From the NCBI RefSeq assembly GCF_910594005.1, contig NC_057819.1, forward strand, positions 121,617,669-121,681,668: 64,000 nucleotides of DNA, given 5' to 3'. This DNA is from Cervus elaphus (lineage: Eukaryota; Chordata; Mammalia; Artiodactyla; Cervidae). The notes under the pieces are model-generated. The model worked only from the letters and a program-made list of their open reading frames with translations. It ran no database searches and was not told where the DNA came from. The translations under genes and the position numbers were made by a program. Position 1 is the stretch's first letter; each line of letters begins with the position of its first letter. Of this stretch, positions 10,637 to 22,088 are shown one piece after another.

Positions 10637-10640
10637 AAAG
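10178..10640 (+). pseudogene. Possible decayed exon or retro-fragment, unidentified
   Basis: A strong-looking splice acceptor (TTTTTTCTCTTCGTAG, ending 10177) precedes a reading frame open for about 150 codons except for one TAG at 10422-10424. The translation is highly charged and Ser-rich: RQRDSSERGSSEDKAAVKK before the stop, EDIPQEESGDYSRSDDSAIR after it. The composition looks more like protein than the GC-driven frames elsewhere. I do not recognise the family and see no convincing donor. It could equally be chance. Confidence 0.25.
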
Positions 10641-10842
10641 TGAAGTTGCTCAGTCGTGTACAACTCTTTGCAACCCCATGGACTGTAGCCTACCAGGCTT
10701 CTCTGTCCATGGGATTCTCCAGGCAAGAATTCTGGAGTGGATTTCCATTTCTTTCTCCAGGGGATCTTCCCGACTCAGAGATTGAACCCGGGTCACCCGT
10801 ATTGCAGGCAGACGCTTTACCGTCTGAGCCACCAGGGAAGCC
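10637..10842 (-). mobile_element. Bov-tA SINE
   Basis: Reverse-complement Bov-tA: TTGCTCAGTCGTGTACAACT, GGCAAGAATTCTGGAGTGGA, GATTGAACCCGGGTCACCCG and GAGCCACCAGGGAAGCCC at the head. Confidence 0.92.
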
Positions 10843-11309
10843 CAGAAAGAAAGAAAAAAAATCTGATATGAAGAAAGTTCTTTGGGAAGGACTGAGGCCA
10901 TGTGGATGTTGCGTAAGCAGGGCAACTTGTTATCTCTGCAAACCCAGGACACGGCCCCAGACACCGCCTCCCAGGCTGCAAGTTGGACAGTATCGAGAAC
11001 ATCAGAGTCATCTCCTTAGTCCCCGAGAGTCCTCAGGCTCTGGAGCTGCAGCTGTGTCCCCTGCCTTCCCGGTCCCTGCCTCCGGTGCGAGGGCTGGGAG
11101 ACTCGCAGTACCAACCTGTCTGAGGATCCGTTACCTGGATCCCAAGAGGAGCAGTTGTCCTAAATCACAGAATTAGTCTGACACAAGAAAAGAGAGGGAG
11201 TATAAAGTGGGTTCTAGAACAAAAGTCATGATTCTGTAACGTGGCTCAGGAGATGCAAAGCCGAACCCCTACCCTGCTCAAGGGTTAGCATTGCATGCTG
11301 TTTTTGCAC

Positions 11310-11409
11310 CATGGCCCCTTCATGGATCACTGCCTTGTGGCTTGTCTGGCGTGCTGCAGTCCATGGGGTCACAAAGAGTCGGACACGACTTGCCAACTGA
11401 ACAACAACT
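11310..11409 (+). mobile_element. Bov-A / BovB 3'-end fragment
   Basis: GGCGTGCTGCAGTCCATGGG, AAAGAGTCGGACACGACTTG and the AACTGAACAACAAC tail mark a 5'-truncated BovB-family 3' end in plus orientation. The left edge is uncertain. Confidence 0.8.
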
Positions 11410-12995
11410 TGCAGGATGGAGAGGCACCCTGGGGGACCCAGCCCTGTCCTTTGGGATGGTCCCGGGGCTCTGACCACTCACATCTGGACTTCCCTGGGCA
11501 GAGCAGACCCCTGGAGCCCCCAGCACCCCCTGTCTGATTTCCTCTGAGTCTCTGGAGTACAGGTGGGTTTACCTGGAGCTGGGCCACCAGTGGAGAGAGA
11601 ACAATCCTGAGATGAATCCAGAATGTTCCAGCCACTTACCAAGAAGAGGGAGGAATGGGCAGGTGGCCAAGCCGTGGGTGTCTGGAAAGCCACAGGGCCT
11701 GTCACAGCGGCCACCACACGAGGGACACATGGAAGCCCTGCCTCATTTCCCAGAGACCAAGGACAGCGGCTGCAATGAGGAACCGAGAAGGGGACTCACT
11801 TCACAGTTGGTGTGGGCCCAGTAGAACAACGTGCCTTCCCTTCTGGGATCACTGGGCACGGAGCAGTGGGGCCCGAGAGGATGAGGGAACCAGCCCAGCC
11901 TCTGCTCACTGGTGACACCACCAGGAGCTCAGCCAGGAAGTTGCCCCAAAGCTGTAGTTTAGAGTGCTTACGGCCTGGGCTCCCTGGTGACAGTACTTGG
12001 ACAGACCCCTTTGGGTGTGTCACTAACTGGCAGGGCTCTGAGTCAGATTCTGGAGAGGAGCCAGTAAGACTCCCCCAGATCTTCACAAGCAGCTCTCAAA
12101 AGTTGGGGGGAGGACCCAGCAAACAGTGCCTGGTCAGGACCCACATTCACTGCTTTTAAAACAACACACTTCTCTGCTCTTGCTGAAAAGACCACATGAG
12201 CCCACCAGGCAAGGCCTCCTAACAGGCCATCAGGATCCCCTCATCCGGGCAGTTCCTGTCCCACTGTTTATGCTTAACTGGTTTAGATAGGAATAAAAAT
12301 GTTAACAAGGAGGGAAGCAGCCAAAACCCACATGGTTCCAACCAATCAGCTAGAGCCTGTAGGCATGTTTTCATCTCTTACTAGCATTTATAACTAGATT
12401 GTATTTGATTCCAATAACATTTTTCATTATGGCTCTGTAAGGGAGAGGAAAACAGAAATGCCAAGAAGGGAGGGTCTGTCTGGGTGGCCCTTGTTTGTAA
12501 AGTACAACTCCCAGATCTGACTGGGATCCTCACTGTGGCCACTCCCCATTCCAGAGGCTGGGGTCAGCAGGAGTGAGTCGGGGCCCCAGTTCAGTGTGGC
12601 CTGGGACCAACACAAGGAGAAGAGCACAGAGACACAGCGGTGGGAACTGGCCAAGCCCACCCTCCAACACCCACCCTGCCCTCCCCTCCCCTGCACTCCA
12701 ACCTGGCACCGACACCCAGCTGTGCCCCTGGAGGTAGGATTCCACCAAGCCGTCTGTCCCGACCACACTGCAGCCCCGACCCCGTTCCAAGCATCACTCT
12801 TTGTAGGAGACACCGTAGAGAAGTGCCGAATACTGAGGAGTCTGGGAGGGTTTGTCTTTCCTGTGGTGGAGGAGGGCATCTCTGCAGTCAGACTGGCTGC
12901 CCTCCAGCCAGCATCGGAGGAAAGAGTTTGGAACGCTTGTATCCAGGCCATGTGGGGAGTTCACCAAAGTCCAGATAGGTTCAGGGTCAAGGAAA
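11410..12995. other. Unique intergenic sequence
   Basis: No gene recognised. GC-rich to 12150, with a more AT-rich block at 12280-12440. The frames at 12427-13063 overlap on both strands and show no known domain. Confidence 0.5.
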
Positions 12996-12999
12996 ACAA

Positions 13000-13110
13000 A
13001 AAAAGGGAAGAAGCTAACATTTACGAAGCCCTTTCTAATGCCAGCCATGTACTGGGTGCATAGCTGTGTCATCGCATGTGACCAAAAAGCCCAAGTGAGA
13101 TGATCACCCA
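13000..13110 (+). repeat. MIR-like SINE fragment
   Basis: It resembles the MIR/L2-associated block "acatttac..gccctttctaatgccagccatgtactgggtgc", followed by ATCGCATGTGACC and AAGTGAGATGATCACC. Diverged. Confidence 0.5.
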
Positions 13111-13254
13111 AAGGGAGCTACCGGGGATCAGCTTAAGAGGCAGGGTCCAAGGCAAGGAGCAGATGCTATGAAGCGGAAGCAATGTGAAGGGCCAAAAAGG
13201 ACAGGAAATACCAAAATCAGGAATAAAAGAGGAGTCAGTTACCACTGACCTTAC

Positions 13255-13620
13255 AGACATTAAAAGAAATATAAAACAACACTATGAACAACTCTATACA
13301 AATAAATTAGCTTAGATGAAATGGACAAATTCCAAGAAAGACATAAATTACCAAAACTGACTCAAAAAGAGACAGAATCTGAACATGTAAAGATATTCAA
13401 TTAATAGTATCATCCCATAGGAAAAACCAGTTGACTCCATTGGTGAATTCTACCAAATATTAAAAGAAGAAATGACACTGATCGTTCACAAACTTTTCAA
13501 AAAATAGAAGTGGAGGGAATACATCTTGATTCATTTGATGAGGTCAGTATTATCTTGGTATTCTAACCAAAGACATCACAAGAAAAGAAGACTATAGCCT
13601 AGTAAGCCTCATGAATATAG
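13255..13620 (+). repeat. L1 ORF2 fragment (reverse-transcriptase region), degenerate
   Basis: Typical L1 ORF2 nucleotide strings are present, for example AACAACTCTATACAAATAAA, TGGTGAATTCTACCAAATAT and CACAAACTTTTCAAAAAATA. All frames are broken by stops. Confidence 0.8.
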
Positions 13621-13625
13621 ACACA

Positions 13626-13740
13626 ATAGACTTCCCTGGCAGTCCAGTGGTTAAGACTTCACTTTCCAATGCAGGGGGTGCAAGTTTGATCCCTGGTTGG
13701 GGAGCTAACATCCCACATGCCTCGTGGCCAAAAAACCAAA
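13626..13740 (+). mobile_element. CHR-type SINE inserted in L1
   Basis: GACTTCCCTGGCAGTCCAGT head, GTTTGATCCCTGGTTGGGGA middle, CACATGCCTCGTGGCCAAAA tail. Confidence 0.88.
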
Positions 13741-14160
13741 AACATAAAACAGAAGCAATGTTGTAACACATTCAAGAAAAACTTTAAAAACGGTCCACAT
13801 CAAAAAGAATCTTAGACAAATACTGTACAACATCACTTAGATGTGGAATCTAAAAAACACAGCAAACTGATGAAAAGAGCAAAAAAGTAACAGAATCATG
13901 GATATAAAGAACAAACTAGTAGTTACCAGTGGGGAGAGGAAAGGACAATAAAGGGGCAGGGGATTGAGAGGTACACAAACTCTTATGTATACAATAAGCT
14001 ACAAGGACATATTATACAGTATGGGGAATATAACCAGTATTTTATAATAATTATAAATGGAATATAACCTTTCAAAGTTGTGAATCACTGTACTGTACAC
14101 TTGTAACTTATATAATATTACACATTAGACTTTAATAAAGCAGTTAAATGTATTTAAATA
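13741..14160 (+). repeat. L1 3' end
   Basis: It contains ATGTGGAATCTAAAAAACAC, AGTTACCAGTGGGGAGAGGA, GGGAATATAACCAGTATTTT and TACACTTGTAACTTATATAA, ending with an A/T-rich tail. This is the standard L1 3' UTR order. Confidence 0.85.
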
Positions 14161-14189
14161 TATAAGAAAATCTGTACTAAGTACCTCAC

Positions 14190-14406
14190 GTGCGTGGGTG
14201 CATGCTAAGTCACTTCAGTCATGTCCAACTCTTTGCAACCCTATGAACTGTAGCCTGCCACGTCCCTCTGTTCATGGGTTTCTTCAGGCAAGAATACTGG
14301 GGTGGGTTGCTATGCCCTCCTTCGGGGAACCCAGGGACTGAACCTTCATCTCCTGCAGCTCCTGTATTGCAGGTACATTCTTTACTGCTGAGCCACTGAG
14401 GAAGCC
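14190..14406 (-). mobile_element. Bov-tA SINE with 13-bp TSD
   Basis: The reverse-complement Bov-tA body (CATGTCCAACTCTTTGCAAC, TGAACCTTCATCTCCTGCAG, GAGCCACTGAGGAAGCC) is flanked by identical CTAAGTACCTCAC copies at 14177-14189 and 14407-14419. Confidence 0.95.
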
Positions 14407-14424
14407 CTAAGTACCTCACATATT

Positions 14425-15222
14425 CTGTTATTGAATACAAAATTTTTAAAAAGTAATTAGTCGTCAATGGCTTTAAGCACATGAAAAGATGTTCAGTATC
14501 CTTAGTCATCAGAGAACTGCAAATTAAAGGCCACAATGAGATACTACTCAAATCCACTGAAATGACTATTATCAAAAAGATACAATAACAAGTGTTGGCC
14601 AGGACATAGAGGAACTGGAACCCTCAAACATTTCTGGTGGGAAAGAAAAAGTGGAAGAGTTATGTCGGAAAATAGTTTGGCAGTTTCCTTGAAAGTTAAA
14701 TATAAACTTACTGTTTAACCAAATGATTCCACTCCTTGGTATCAACCATGGAGAAATGAAAACATGTCCTCACAAAGACTTGAATGTGAATGTTCACAGC
14801 GGAATTATTTATAATGGCTGAAACCTGGAAACAATTCAAATGTCCATTAGCTGGTGAATAAATAAACAAGATGTGGCCTATCCACACAATGGGATTCAAT
14901 TCAGCAATGTAAAGGAACAAACTACTGATGCATGCTACATGGATGAATCTCAAAACAAAAGACTACCTATTTTATTATTCCATTTATATGAAATGTCCAT
15001 AAAGGGCACATTTATAGGGACAGTAAGCAGATTAGTGGTTGCCTGGAGATGAGAGGGGTTTGGGGCATTGACTACTAATGGGCATGAGGAATGTTTTGGG
15101 GGTAATGAAAATTTTCTAAAACTTTCAGGGTTATGGTAATCACTGCACAATTTATAAATTAGCTAAAAAGCATGCATTTTACACTGAAATGAGTTTTATG
15201 CACATTATACCTCAATAAAGCT
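14425..15222 (+). repeat. L1M-type 3' region
   Basis: The order is that of an older mammalian L1: GCAAATTAAAGGCCACAATG, AAATGTCCATTAGCTGGTGA, ATGGATGAATCTCAAAACAA, GATTAGTGGTTGCCTGGAGA, ending ATTATACCTCAATAAAGC with a T-run after it. Confidence 0.85.
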
Positions 15223-15735
15223 TTTTTTTTTTTTTTGCTTTTTTTTTGGTAAAGCTGTTTGTAAAAAGCAACATCAGGGACACTACAGACCAGTGTTGCT
15301 GCAGTTTGAAAGAAGAGTATACAGTGAGGACAGGAGGAGGCTAGAGGGGGTGCCCCTCTCAGGGACTGACTCACAATAACCAAACCCCTAGATACTGATC
15401 TACAAACCAAATATGCTGACACTTCAATTTACCGCTCATCTGCCCATCAGTATTTTCTCATTCTGTAGGCAACAAATCAAAGGAAGCCAAGTTATAATCA
15501 GAAAATTAACAGAGAATCAGTACTAGGGAAATAGACAAATGAGCCCAAGAGAAGAATTGTTAATAGGTAGTGAGGATGCCCACCTCCACCACAGGACTGT
15601 GCCTCTCATGAAGTTCTGAATCCCACATTCAGGGCCAAAGCACCCTCCTTCCAAGCAATGCTGAAGAACAAAGTCAGATCTGTCTCCCTGCACTCCCTTT
15701 TCTAGGTGCCATGCAGGCCACACCCAACCATTTAT
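15223..15735. other. Intergenic, T-rich start then unique
   Basis: Two T-runs (about 15222-15249) follow the L1 end. The rest is unclassified, with no gene recognised. Confidence 0.5.
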
Positions 15736-15737
15736 AC

Positions 15738-15837
15738 ATCTTCCCTTCTCCAGGGGATCGTCCCCACCCGGGGATCAAACCCAGGTCTCCTGCATCGTGG
15801 GCAGATTCTTTACTGTCTGAGCCACTAGGGAAGCTCC
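15738..15837 (-). mobile_element. Bov-tA SINE, truncated
   Basis: Only the tRNA-derived head half is left: TTCTCCAGGGGATCGTCCCC, GGGGATCAAACCCAGGTCTC, GAGCCACTAGGGAAGC. The SINE 3' half is missing. Confidence 0.88.
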
Positions 15838-17660
15838 ACTTTTCAAGGAGAGCAATACAATGCCTTAGAGAGGCACTTCTGTATCTGCACATATAAGGTA
15901 AATACCTCACAGTCAGAGCCAATCTGTTAGACCATTTCCCAAATGGTTCAAATCTTACATTTGGATTCTCCTTAACCTCATTTATTTGGGAAGCATTGTG
16001 TGCCAGTCTGGGTCAGCATCCCTGCTTCAGGATCACTCTCCCTGGCCTGGGCTGTGGTCCTCAAGGACTCAGCACTTCTCTGTTGGAGTTTCTCCAGGCA
16101 GTGAGCCAACAGCGCCAAGGAAGTCACTACATGACAGCTTAGCCAGTCCCCAAATTTCTCAGGGACCCTGTGGAGTCCAATGAGCTCAAACACACATGGC
16201 CCCCTGCCCAATCCTCCGCCAGACTTCTGTTTGCACACAAAGGGTTACAGACCGAGCAGAGCATGAAAGACACTCAAGCCTCCACACCCAGATTCCTCAG
16301 CAGACTCCTACAACAGGAGTGCTGGACAGTGCTGCTGTGATGGACTGGGGATGTGGCCCAAGCACGTGGCCCAAACAGGAAAACCTCAGAGTCGGGGTAA
16401 TTGGGTGGTGGAGCCCTGGACTTGTCTGCTGAGTGGTGGATAATGGTCCCTAGACCACTCGCCCAGGGCAGCTGCAAGGATGGGCAGCCGGCTCCACTCC
16501 TGCTGGGCCACTGATGCCCTAGAACTGTGGCTGTGTGTGTGGTGGGGACCAGAGCTCCAGGAGCCCAGTTGGTCTGAGGCTTGTGAACACCGTGTTGGCA
16601 CCTCTGGGAGCTGGGCGTGGTGTGGATTGCCCAGCGGCCAGCAAGCCCCACAAAGGTGCCTGCCCATGTGGCCTGGCAGCGGCCAGCTCTGCTAGGCAAC
16701 TGCAGCCTCATCTCCTGGTGGCCTCTGCTTCTTAGCTTTGTGTTGCTGGGGGCAGCCACTCAGGAAAAATGTAGGCATGACCCGTGTCAAGCCATGCAGA
16801 TTATGCCTCCCCGGCGCTCACAGAAGAGTCTCCAAGCTGTGTTTACTAAGAGTCAAAGGCAGAACACAGAATCACCAGCTGGGGCTCCCAGGTCCCTTCT
16901 GAGCTGGAAGGGAAAGGCTACACCCCAAACGCCTGGGAGCACGGACAGCTCCTGCCTCCTAGCTGACTGTCCAGCCTGCTGTGAGGTCACTGAGAGCCAT
17001 CAGCCTTCCTAGCCTCTACCATGGAGGCAGCGAGGCCAACAGGAACTTTCCTGTGGGCGGCCCCTGCCTGGCAGTGGGGGTGTGAAGTGAGGACCTGGCC
17101 GCACTTTGCTCAGCACCAGCACCACTTCCTGAGGGTTACGTGGGGGATCTGGAGAGGGCATTAAAGTCTTCTTTTAATTAAAAACACAGACAACTTCTAA
17201 AATACATACGACAAACACTAAGGACCAGCTGAGGTGGAGAGATCAAAGGAAAGTGGAAAAGAAAAGAAAAAAATAATGGAAGCAGAGAGAAAATTGGCAG
17301 GATGGGGAAAGGAGGATACCAGCAGAGAGAATGGGGCAGGGACCAGGGCAAGTTAGTGAGTGTCCACAAACCAGCCCGTCCCACCTGTGTCCAGCCATGC
17401 TCTGCAATCCTTGAAAGGTTTACCCCAAGGGTTGTTCCTGGATCCCTAGTTCACCAGTTAGCTGAGCTGTGACCAAATTCACATCCAATTAGCTTTTATC
17501 AAGCACTGAATATGTAAAGCTTTGAACACATAGTTCTGCCTGGGCAGATTCTAGTGGAAGGAGCCCTGGGAGGAGATGATGGGAGACATGTCTTGTTCTT
17601 AGAAGTCCCGTGGTTGACTATGACCTGCGGAGACCCACACCCAGCTGGCCGGAAGCTCAT
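15838..17660. other. Unique intergenic sequence
   Basis: GC-rich to 17160, then a purine-rich block (17225-17320). Overlapping frames on both strands at 16274-17012 have no recognisable domain. No young repeats seen. Confidence 0.5.
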
Positions 17661-17679
17661 CTGTGCTGTCCACTCAGCT

Positions 17680-17835
17680 AGGAGGTGGGGGCCCTTCTAC
17701 GGTGAGGAAACTGCTCCTTAGCATAAGGATTCATACGACCAAGGTCACAGACAGCAGGCTGCAAGGAAAAGATTCCAGTCCAGGTCTTCTGACCACATTC
17801 AGGGATTTCAACTGCTCTACATGAGGAGTAGAAAG
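17680..17835 (-). repeat. MIR SINE fragment
   Basis: GTGAGGAAACTGCTCC, ACCAAGGTCACAGACAGCAG and ATTCCAGTCCAGGTCTTCTG follow the MIR core order in reverse complement. Confidence 0.65.
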
Positions 17836-18079
17836 GATCAGACTGTGGCCCAGACCAGCCCAAGGCCTGAGGCAGACTCTGACAGCTTTTGGGGTGTCTA
17901 AACCTGAGTTTGGTGTGAAAGTGTATGGCTTTCTGGGAAGCAAATCTAGAGCTTTGAAGATCTTTTCCTTTTTCTTTTTAAAATTTCCCTTTACTTAAAT
18001 GCATATGTAATTTTCAATAAAATGTCATCAGATGTTATCACATTATGAGTCTTCAGTGTTTTGTTTCCTCCTCTTTTTT

Positions 18080-18425
18080 TTTAACTTTTAATTTTATATC
18101 GGAGTGTAGCTGATTACAATGTTGTGATAGTTTCAGGTCCATAGCAAAGGGACTCAGCCATCCACACGCATGTATCCATTCTGCCCCAACCTCCCCTCCC
18201 ATCCAGGCTACCACATAACCTTGAGCAGTGTTCCATGTGCTATACAGTAGGTCCTTGTTGGTTATCTCTTTTAGATATAGCCGTGTGTACATGTTGATCT
18301 CAAACTCCCTAACTATCCCTTCCTTCCATCCTTTCCTTCCTCCTCTGTTTTTGCCCTGCTGATCCTTCTTTCTCCCCCAGCATACCAACCCCAAGCCCTT
18401 CCTAGGTAACCCAAGTTAACAAAAA
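18080..18425 (-). repeat. L1 3' UTR fragment
   Basis: The reverse complement of a ruminant L1 3' end: GTAGCTGATTACAATGTTGT, TGCTATACAGTAGGTCCTTG, GATCTCAAACTCCCTAACTA. Confidence 0.75.
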
Positions 18426-19135
18426 CTTGTGTGCACCCCATGTTTAACTTCATGTTTATATACATCATATGCAAATACACAGTGGTTGAGCGAGACAGGA
18501 AGCAGTGCCAGCTGTACCCGCTGGCAGGGAGAAGTGTTTTATCACTAACAGGGTTTAGAATTGCTGATGCAAGGTGATACGAAGAAGGAGACAAACTTCT
18601 AGGCACTTGTATTATTGCTTTAAGATTCTCTACAGACAAGGTACCCAATTATGGTCTACACCTGTGATAGACTGCACCATCTTCCCACCTTGGTATCACA
18701 CTGGAAACACACACACACAGATGGAGACAAATGAGAACTTGTCACCCCATTTTTGTAAAACTGTCACCCCTTCCATGTCAACATTGTGCTCATTCACGTC
18801 TTTGTGTGAATAAAAGTACATGTTAAATTTGATAGATGATCTATTATTTCTCAACCATGTCGCATTGATGGGACCCATATTGCTTTTAGTTTTTATTGTG
18901 TCTTCTTTCTTGAAGACTGTTTTCTCTTTCTTCCTGTTTCCCAGAGCAAGCACTCCCCACTGGGTCCTTAGTCTTTGGAAGACTGACCCAGGGAGGCTGA
19001 GTTTTTTTCCCTCATCTCCAGCTCTGAGATCACAAGCCCAGGATGCCTGCAGCCTTTAAAGCCTCTTGAGGAAACCATTTATACTTGAGCCTCTTCCTCG
19101 AACTTTTAGAGCCTGCAGATCTTTATCAGCAAAGT

Positions 19136-19345
19136 TGCTGTTGTTTAGTTGCTAAGTCGTGTCTGACTCTTTGCAACCCCGTGGACTGTAGCCCTTCAGG
19201 CTCCTCTGTCTACAGGATTTCCAAGGCAAGGATACTGGAGTGGGTGGCCATTTCCTTCTCCAGGGGATCTTCCTGACCCAGGGATTAAACTTGCTTCTCC
19301 TGCATTGGCAGGTGGATTCTTTACACTGACTCACCAGGGAAGTCC
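19136..19345 (-). mobile_element. Bov-tA SINE
   Basis: Reverse-complement Bov-tA: GTTGCTAAGTCGTGTCTGAC, GGATACTGGAGTGGGTGGCC, CCCAGGGATTAAACTTGCTT and CTCACCAGGGAAGTCC. Confidence 0.92.
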
Positions 19346-21118
19346 TTACCCGTAAAGGGTTTTAGGTAATTCTCCCTTTTCACATTTTTTTCACCTTTTA
19401 TTCTTAAAACAATGAGCTTGCACAGGAGACAATCTTAAGAAGAGTGTGTGTTCCAAGCAGAGATGGGGAGCCCTCTCCCTCCCCCACCCCTAGACTTGAA
19501 CCAATGGAAAATCTCCCAGTGACATTCCCTCCCTCCACAGTGGATCAGCTACCACATCCCAAGATGACGTGTGCCATGCCAAGGTTGGCCTGAAAATAAA
19601 GGCTGAATGTCCCTTTGAAAAATAATTGACCCGGAAACTTCAGAAGAGACACAGTCCACAATCTGCCATCACCCTAGCCTCCCGCAGGGCTTGTGGGTTC
19701 CCAATACATCTCACATCTGTTCTCTCCATGAGCTGAAATACGACTGTACTACATGGGAAACCCAGAACCAGACCCAATCTTGGAGGCTGTTTGCACCTCC
19801 CGTGCCCACGCGGGCCTCATTTCAGCAGCTTGAACTTCCCTTGCCTGGTTTCTTCCCTTTCCTTTTTTTTTTTTTAATTAAAAAAATTTTTTTTCTTTCT
19901 TCCCTTTCCTTTTCTTCCTCACTTTCCCCCATCATAACCCATGTGGTCTTCCCCCAGGTTGTTCAGTGAAAATTACAGTGTTTGGAGGTTGCTACCAGCA
20001 CAGAGCTGAATCCAAGTAGGTTCCTTAAGATGAAATTGTACTTTAAAAGGTGAGGATTCAGGGTGCTGGAGCCCATGCCCTGGTCCTGCTCTTCCTGCCT
20101 CTGACATGAGGATGGTCTAAGCATCACCTTCCTCCTCTAGAAGCCTCCTTCTCACCTGTGCCGTCTCTGGATGGGGAATACTATGTAGGCAAAGCAACCA
20201 TAGTGTTGACACAAATCAGGTGGTCAATGAACCTATCTACAGACTATAAAGCCTTTTCCTTTTTAAAAAATTTATCATATTCAATTTATAAAACTAATAA
20301 AACACTTTATGAGACCGTAAGCTGGTAGTGTGGAGACTAGTGATCTTTGATGGGCACTGTGGGTGATGCAAAGACTTCTCAGGGGACCCCTGTTTATGTC
20401 CCCTGCTCATGTCCTTGTCCTGCCTGGCTGATCCCAAGCCCAGCCACCATGCAGGCCCCTCCCTCCACCCCAGGGCTCCAGCCACCTCCTGGGGCCTTGC
20501 TGTGTCTATGGGTTTACTCTCTCGGATAGTAGTGTTGCTTGATTCGAGTGGACGAGGCCACCACGGGGAGCCAGCTCCTAGGAGAAGCTGTGAGGTCCCA
20601 CCCAGAGGGATGGAGCTCTCAAGTAACATTAGAGGAAGAGGAGAAAGTGAACTCAGAATAAGCTCCACGTGATTCTGTGGGTGAGGTATTAAGGACCGTT
20701 GACCAACCCAGACTAATCGCTTTCATTTGCCTGGATCCTATTCAGGCATTCTTCGGGGAGAAAGTCACACAAAAGAGTATTAATCACCAGGAAAATTGCA
20801 TCCTGGTACATCCTGATGTAGTTCATGTGTAGCTATGTCTCCCCTCCAACTTCCCTTTCACTCCCTGACATCTCACTACGCAAATAACAGAACGGGAAGT
20901 GAGAGTGAGGGACGGGGACTGGGGTGGGGTTTCCTGCCTATGATCTGAGCCACCCTGGGGGGACCTTCCCCCGCCCAGGACAAATCCCCACTCTTTCATC
21001 ACCGCCAAAACCCCAGCATCACAGGTGGAACCTTCAGAATCCGTCATCACTCATTACACCATGCAGCTTGGCATTTTGACTATGACTGACATATAACTCC
21101 CTAGCAAGATAAAACTAG
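19346..21118. other. Unique intergenic sequence
   Basis: No gene recognised. A T-rich/A-rich palindromic low-complexity patch sits at 19862-19900 (T-run, AATTAA, A-run, T-run). The remainder is unclassified. Confidence 0.5.
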
Positions 21119-21119
21119 G

Positions 21120-21318
21120 TGAAGTGAAAGTTGCTCCATGGTGTCCGACTCTGCAACCTCATGCACTATAGCCCGCCAGGCTCTTTGCATCCATGGGATT
21201 TTCCAGGCAAGAATACTGGAGTGGGTTGCCATGCCCTTCTCCAGGGGATCCTCCTGACCCAGGGATCAAGCCCAGGTCTCCTGCACTGCAGGCAGATTCT
21301 TTACTGTCTGAGCCACCA
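21120..21318 (-). mobile_element. Bov-tA SINE
   Basis: GGCAAGAATACTGGAGTGGG, CCAGGGATCAAGCCCAGGTC and TTTACTGTCTGAGCCACCAA in reverse-complement order. Confidence 0.9.
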
Positions 21319-21935
21319 ACATGAAATCAGTTATCAAAGCATGTAACGCTACAGCTTCTCTTTCGATTTCCCGTCATTGTTGCCTCCCTCCACTGTGCTC
21401 CAGTGCAGTGAGACAGCACCAGGGCATAACCGTCCTGACTGTGACATCACAGGGAACAGCAGGATCCTCTTGCTGTGCTTGTCAGGGATGCATTTTATGG
21501 AAGTAACTTACTCGAGTGACCATGTCTCTGGAGAGAGCCCCCACATGCGCTGGAATGTGGCTCCATGCAGGGTTCTAAGGCCACAGCCTTCAGCCCTGGT
21601 GTCTCCTGGTCTGTGCAGCAGATTAGTGACCCGTGGACATCAGGGTTTCTGTGCAACCTTTGGGAACAGGTAGATGAGGACGGCCTCTGTTAGACTTACA
21701 GCCTCTCTGTCACTGACTGCGTATGATCCAGGCCCCCAGGCTCATCAAGGGATATTTCACAGCCCTGACTGAAGACCACGGGCAAATTTCAGACACCAGC
21801 ATGGGTGGTTTGCCTGGGTTACCCCAGGCAATGGGGTGACTGCCGCCACCGTGGTGCACATGGGTCCAATGGGGATGTGGGCTTGCACTGCCCTGTATGG
21901 ACCCGTGGCTTGATCACAGCCAATCAAGATGGAAG

Positions 21936-22075
21936 TTGTTGTTCAGTCACCAAGTTGTGGCCGACTCTTTCCAACCCCATGGACTGCAGCATGCCAGGCT
22001 TCCCTGTCCTTCACTATCTCCCAGAGTTTGCTCAAATTCATGTCTGTTGAGTCGGTGATGCTATTTAACCTTCTT
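21936..22075 (-). mobile_element. Bov-A monomer with TSD
   Basis: The BovB 3'-derived sequence GTTCAGTCACCAAGTTGTGG, GACTGCAGCATGCCAGGCTT, GTCGGTGATGCTATTTAACC. ATCAAGATGGAAG (21923-21935) and ATCAACATGGAAG (22076-22088) match 12/13 and look like TSDs. Confidence 0.9.
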
Positions 22076-22088
22076 ATCAACATGGAAG

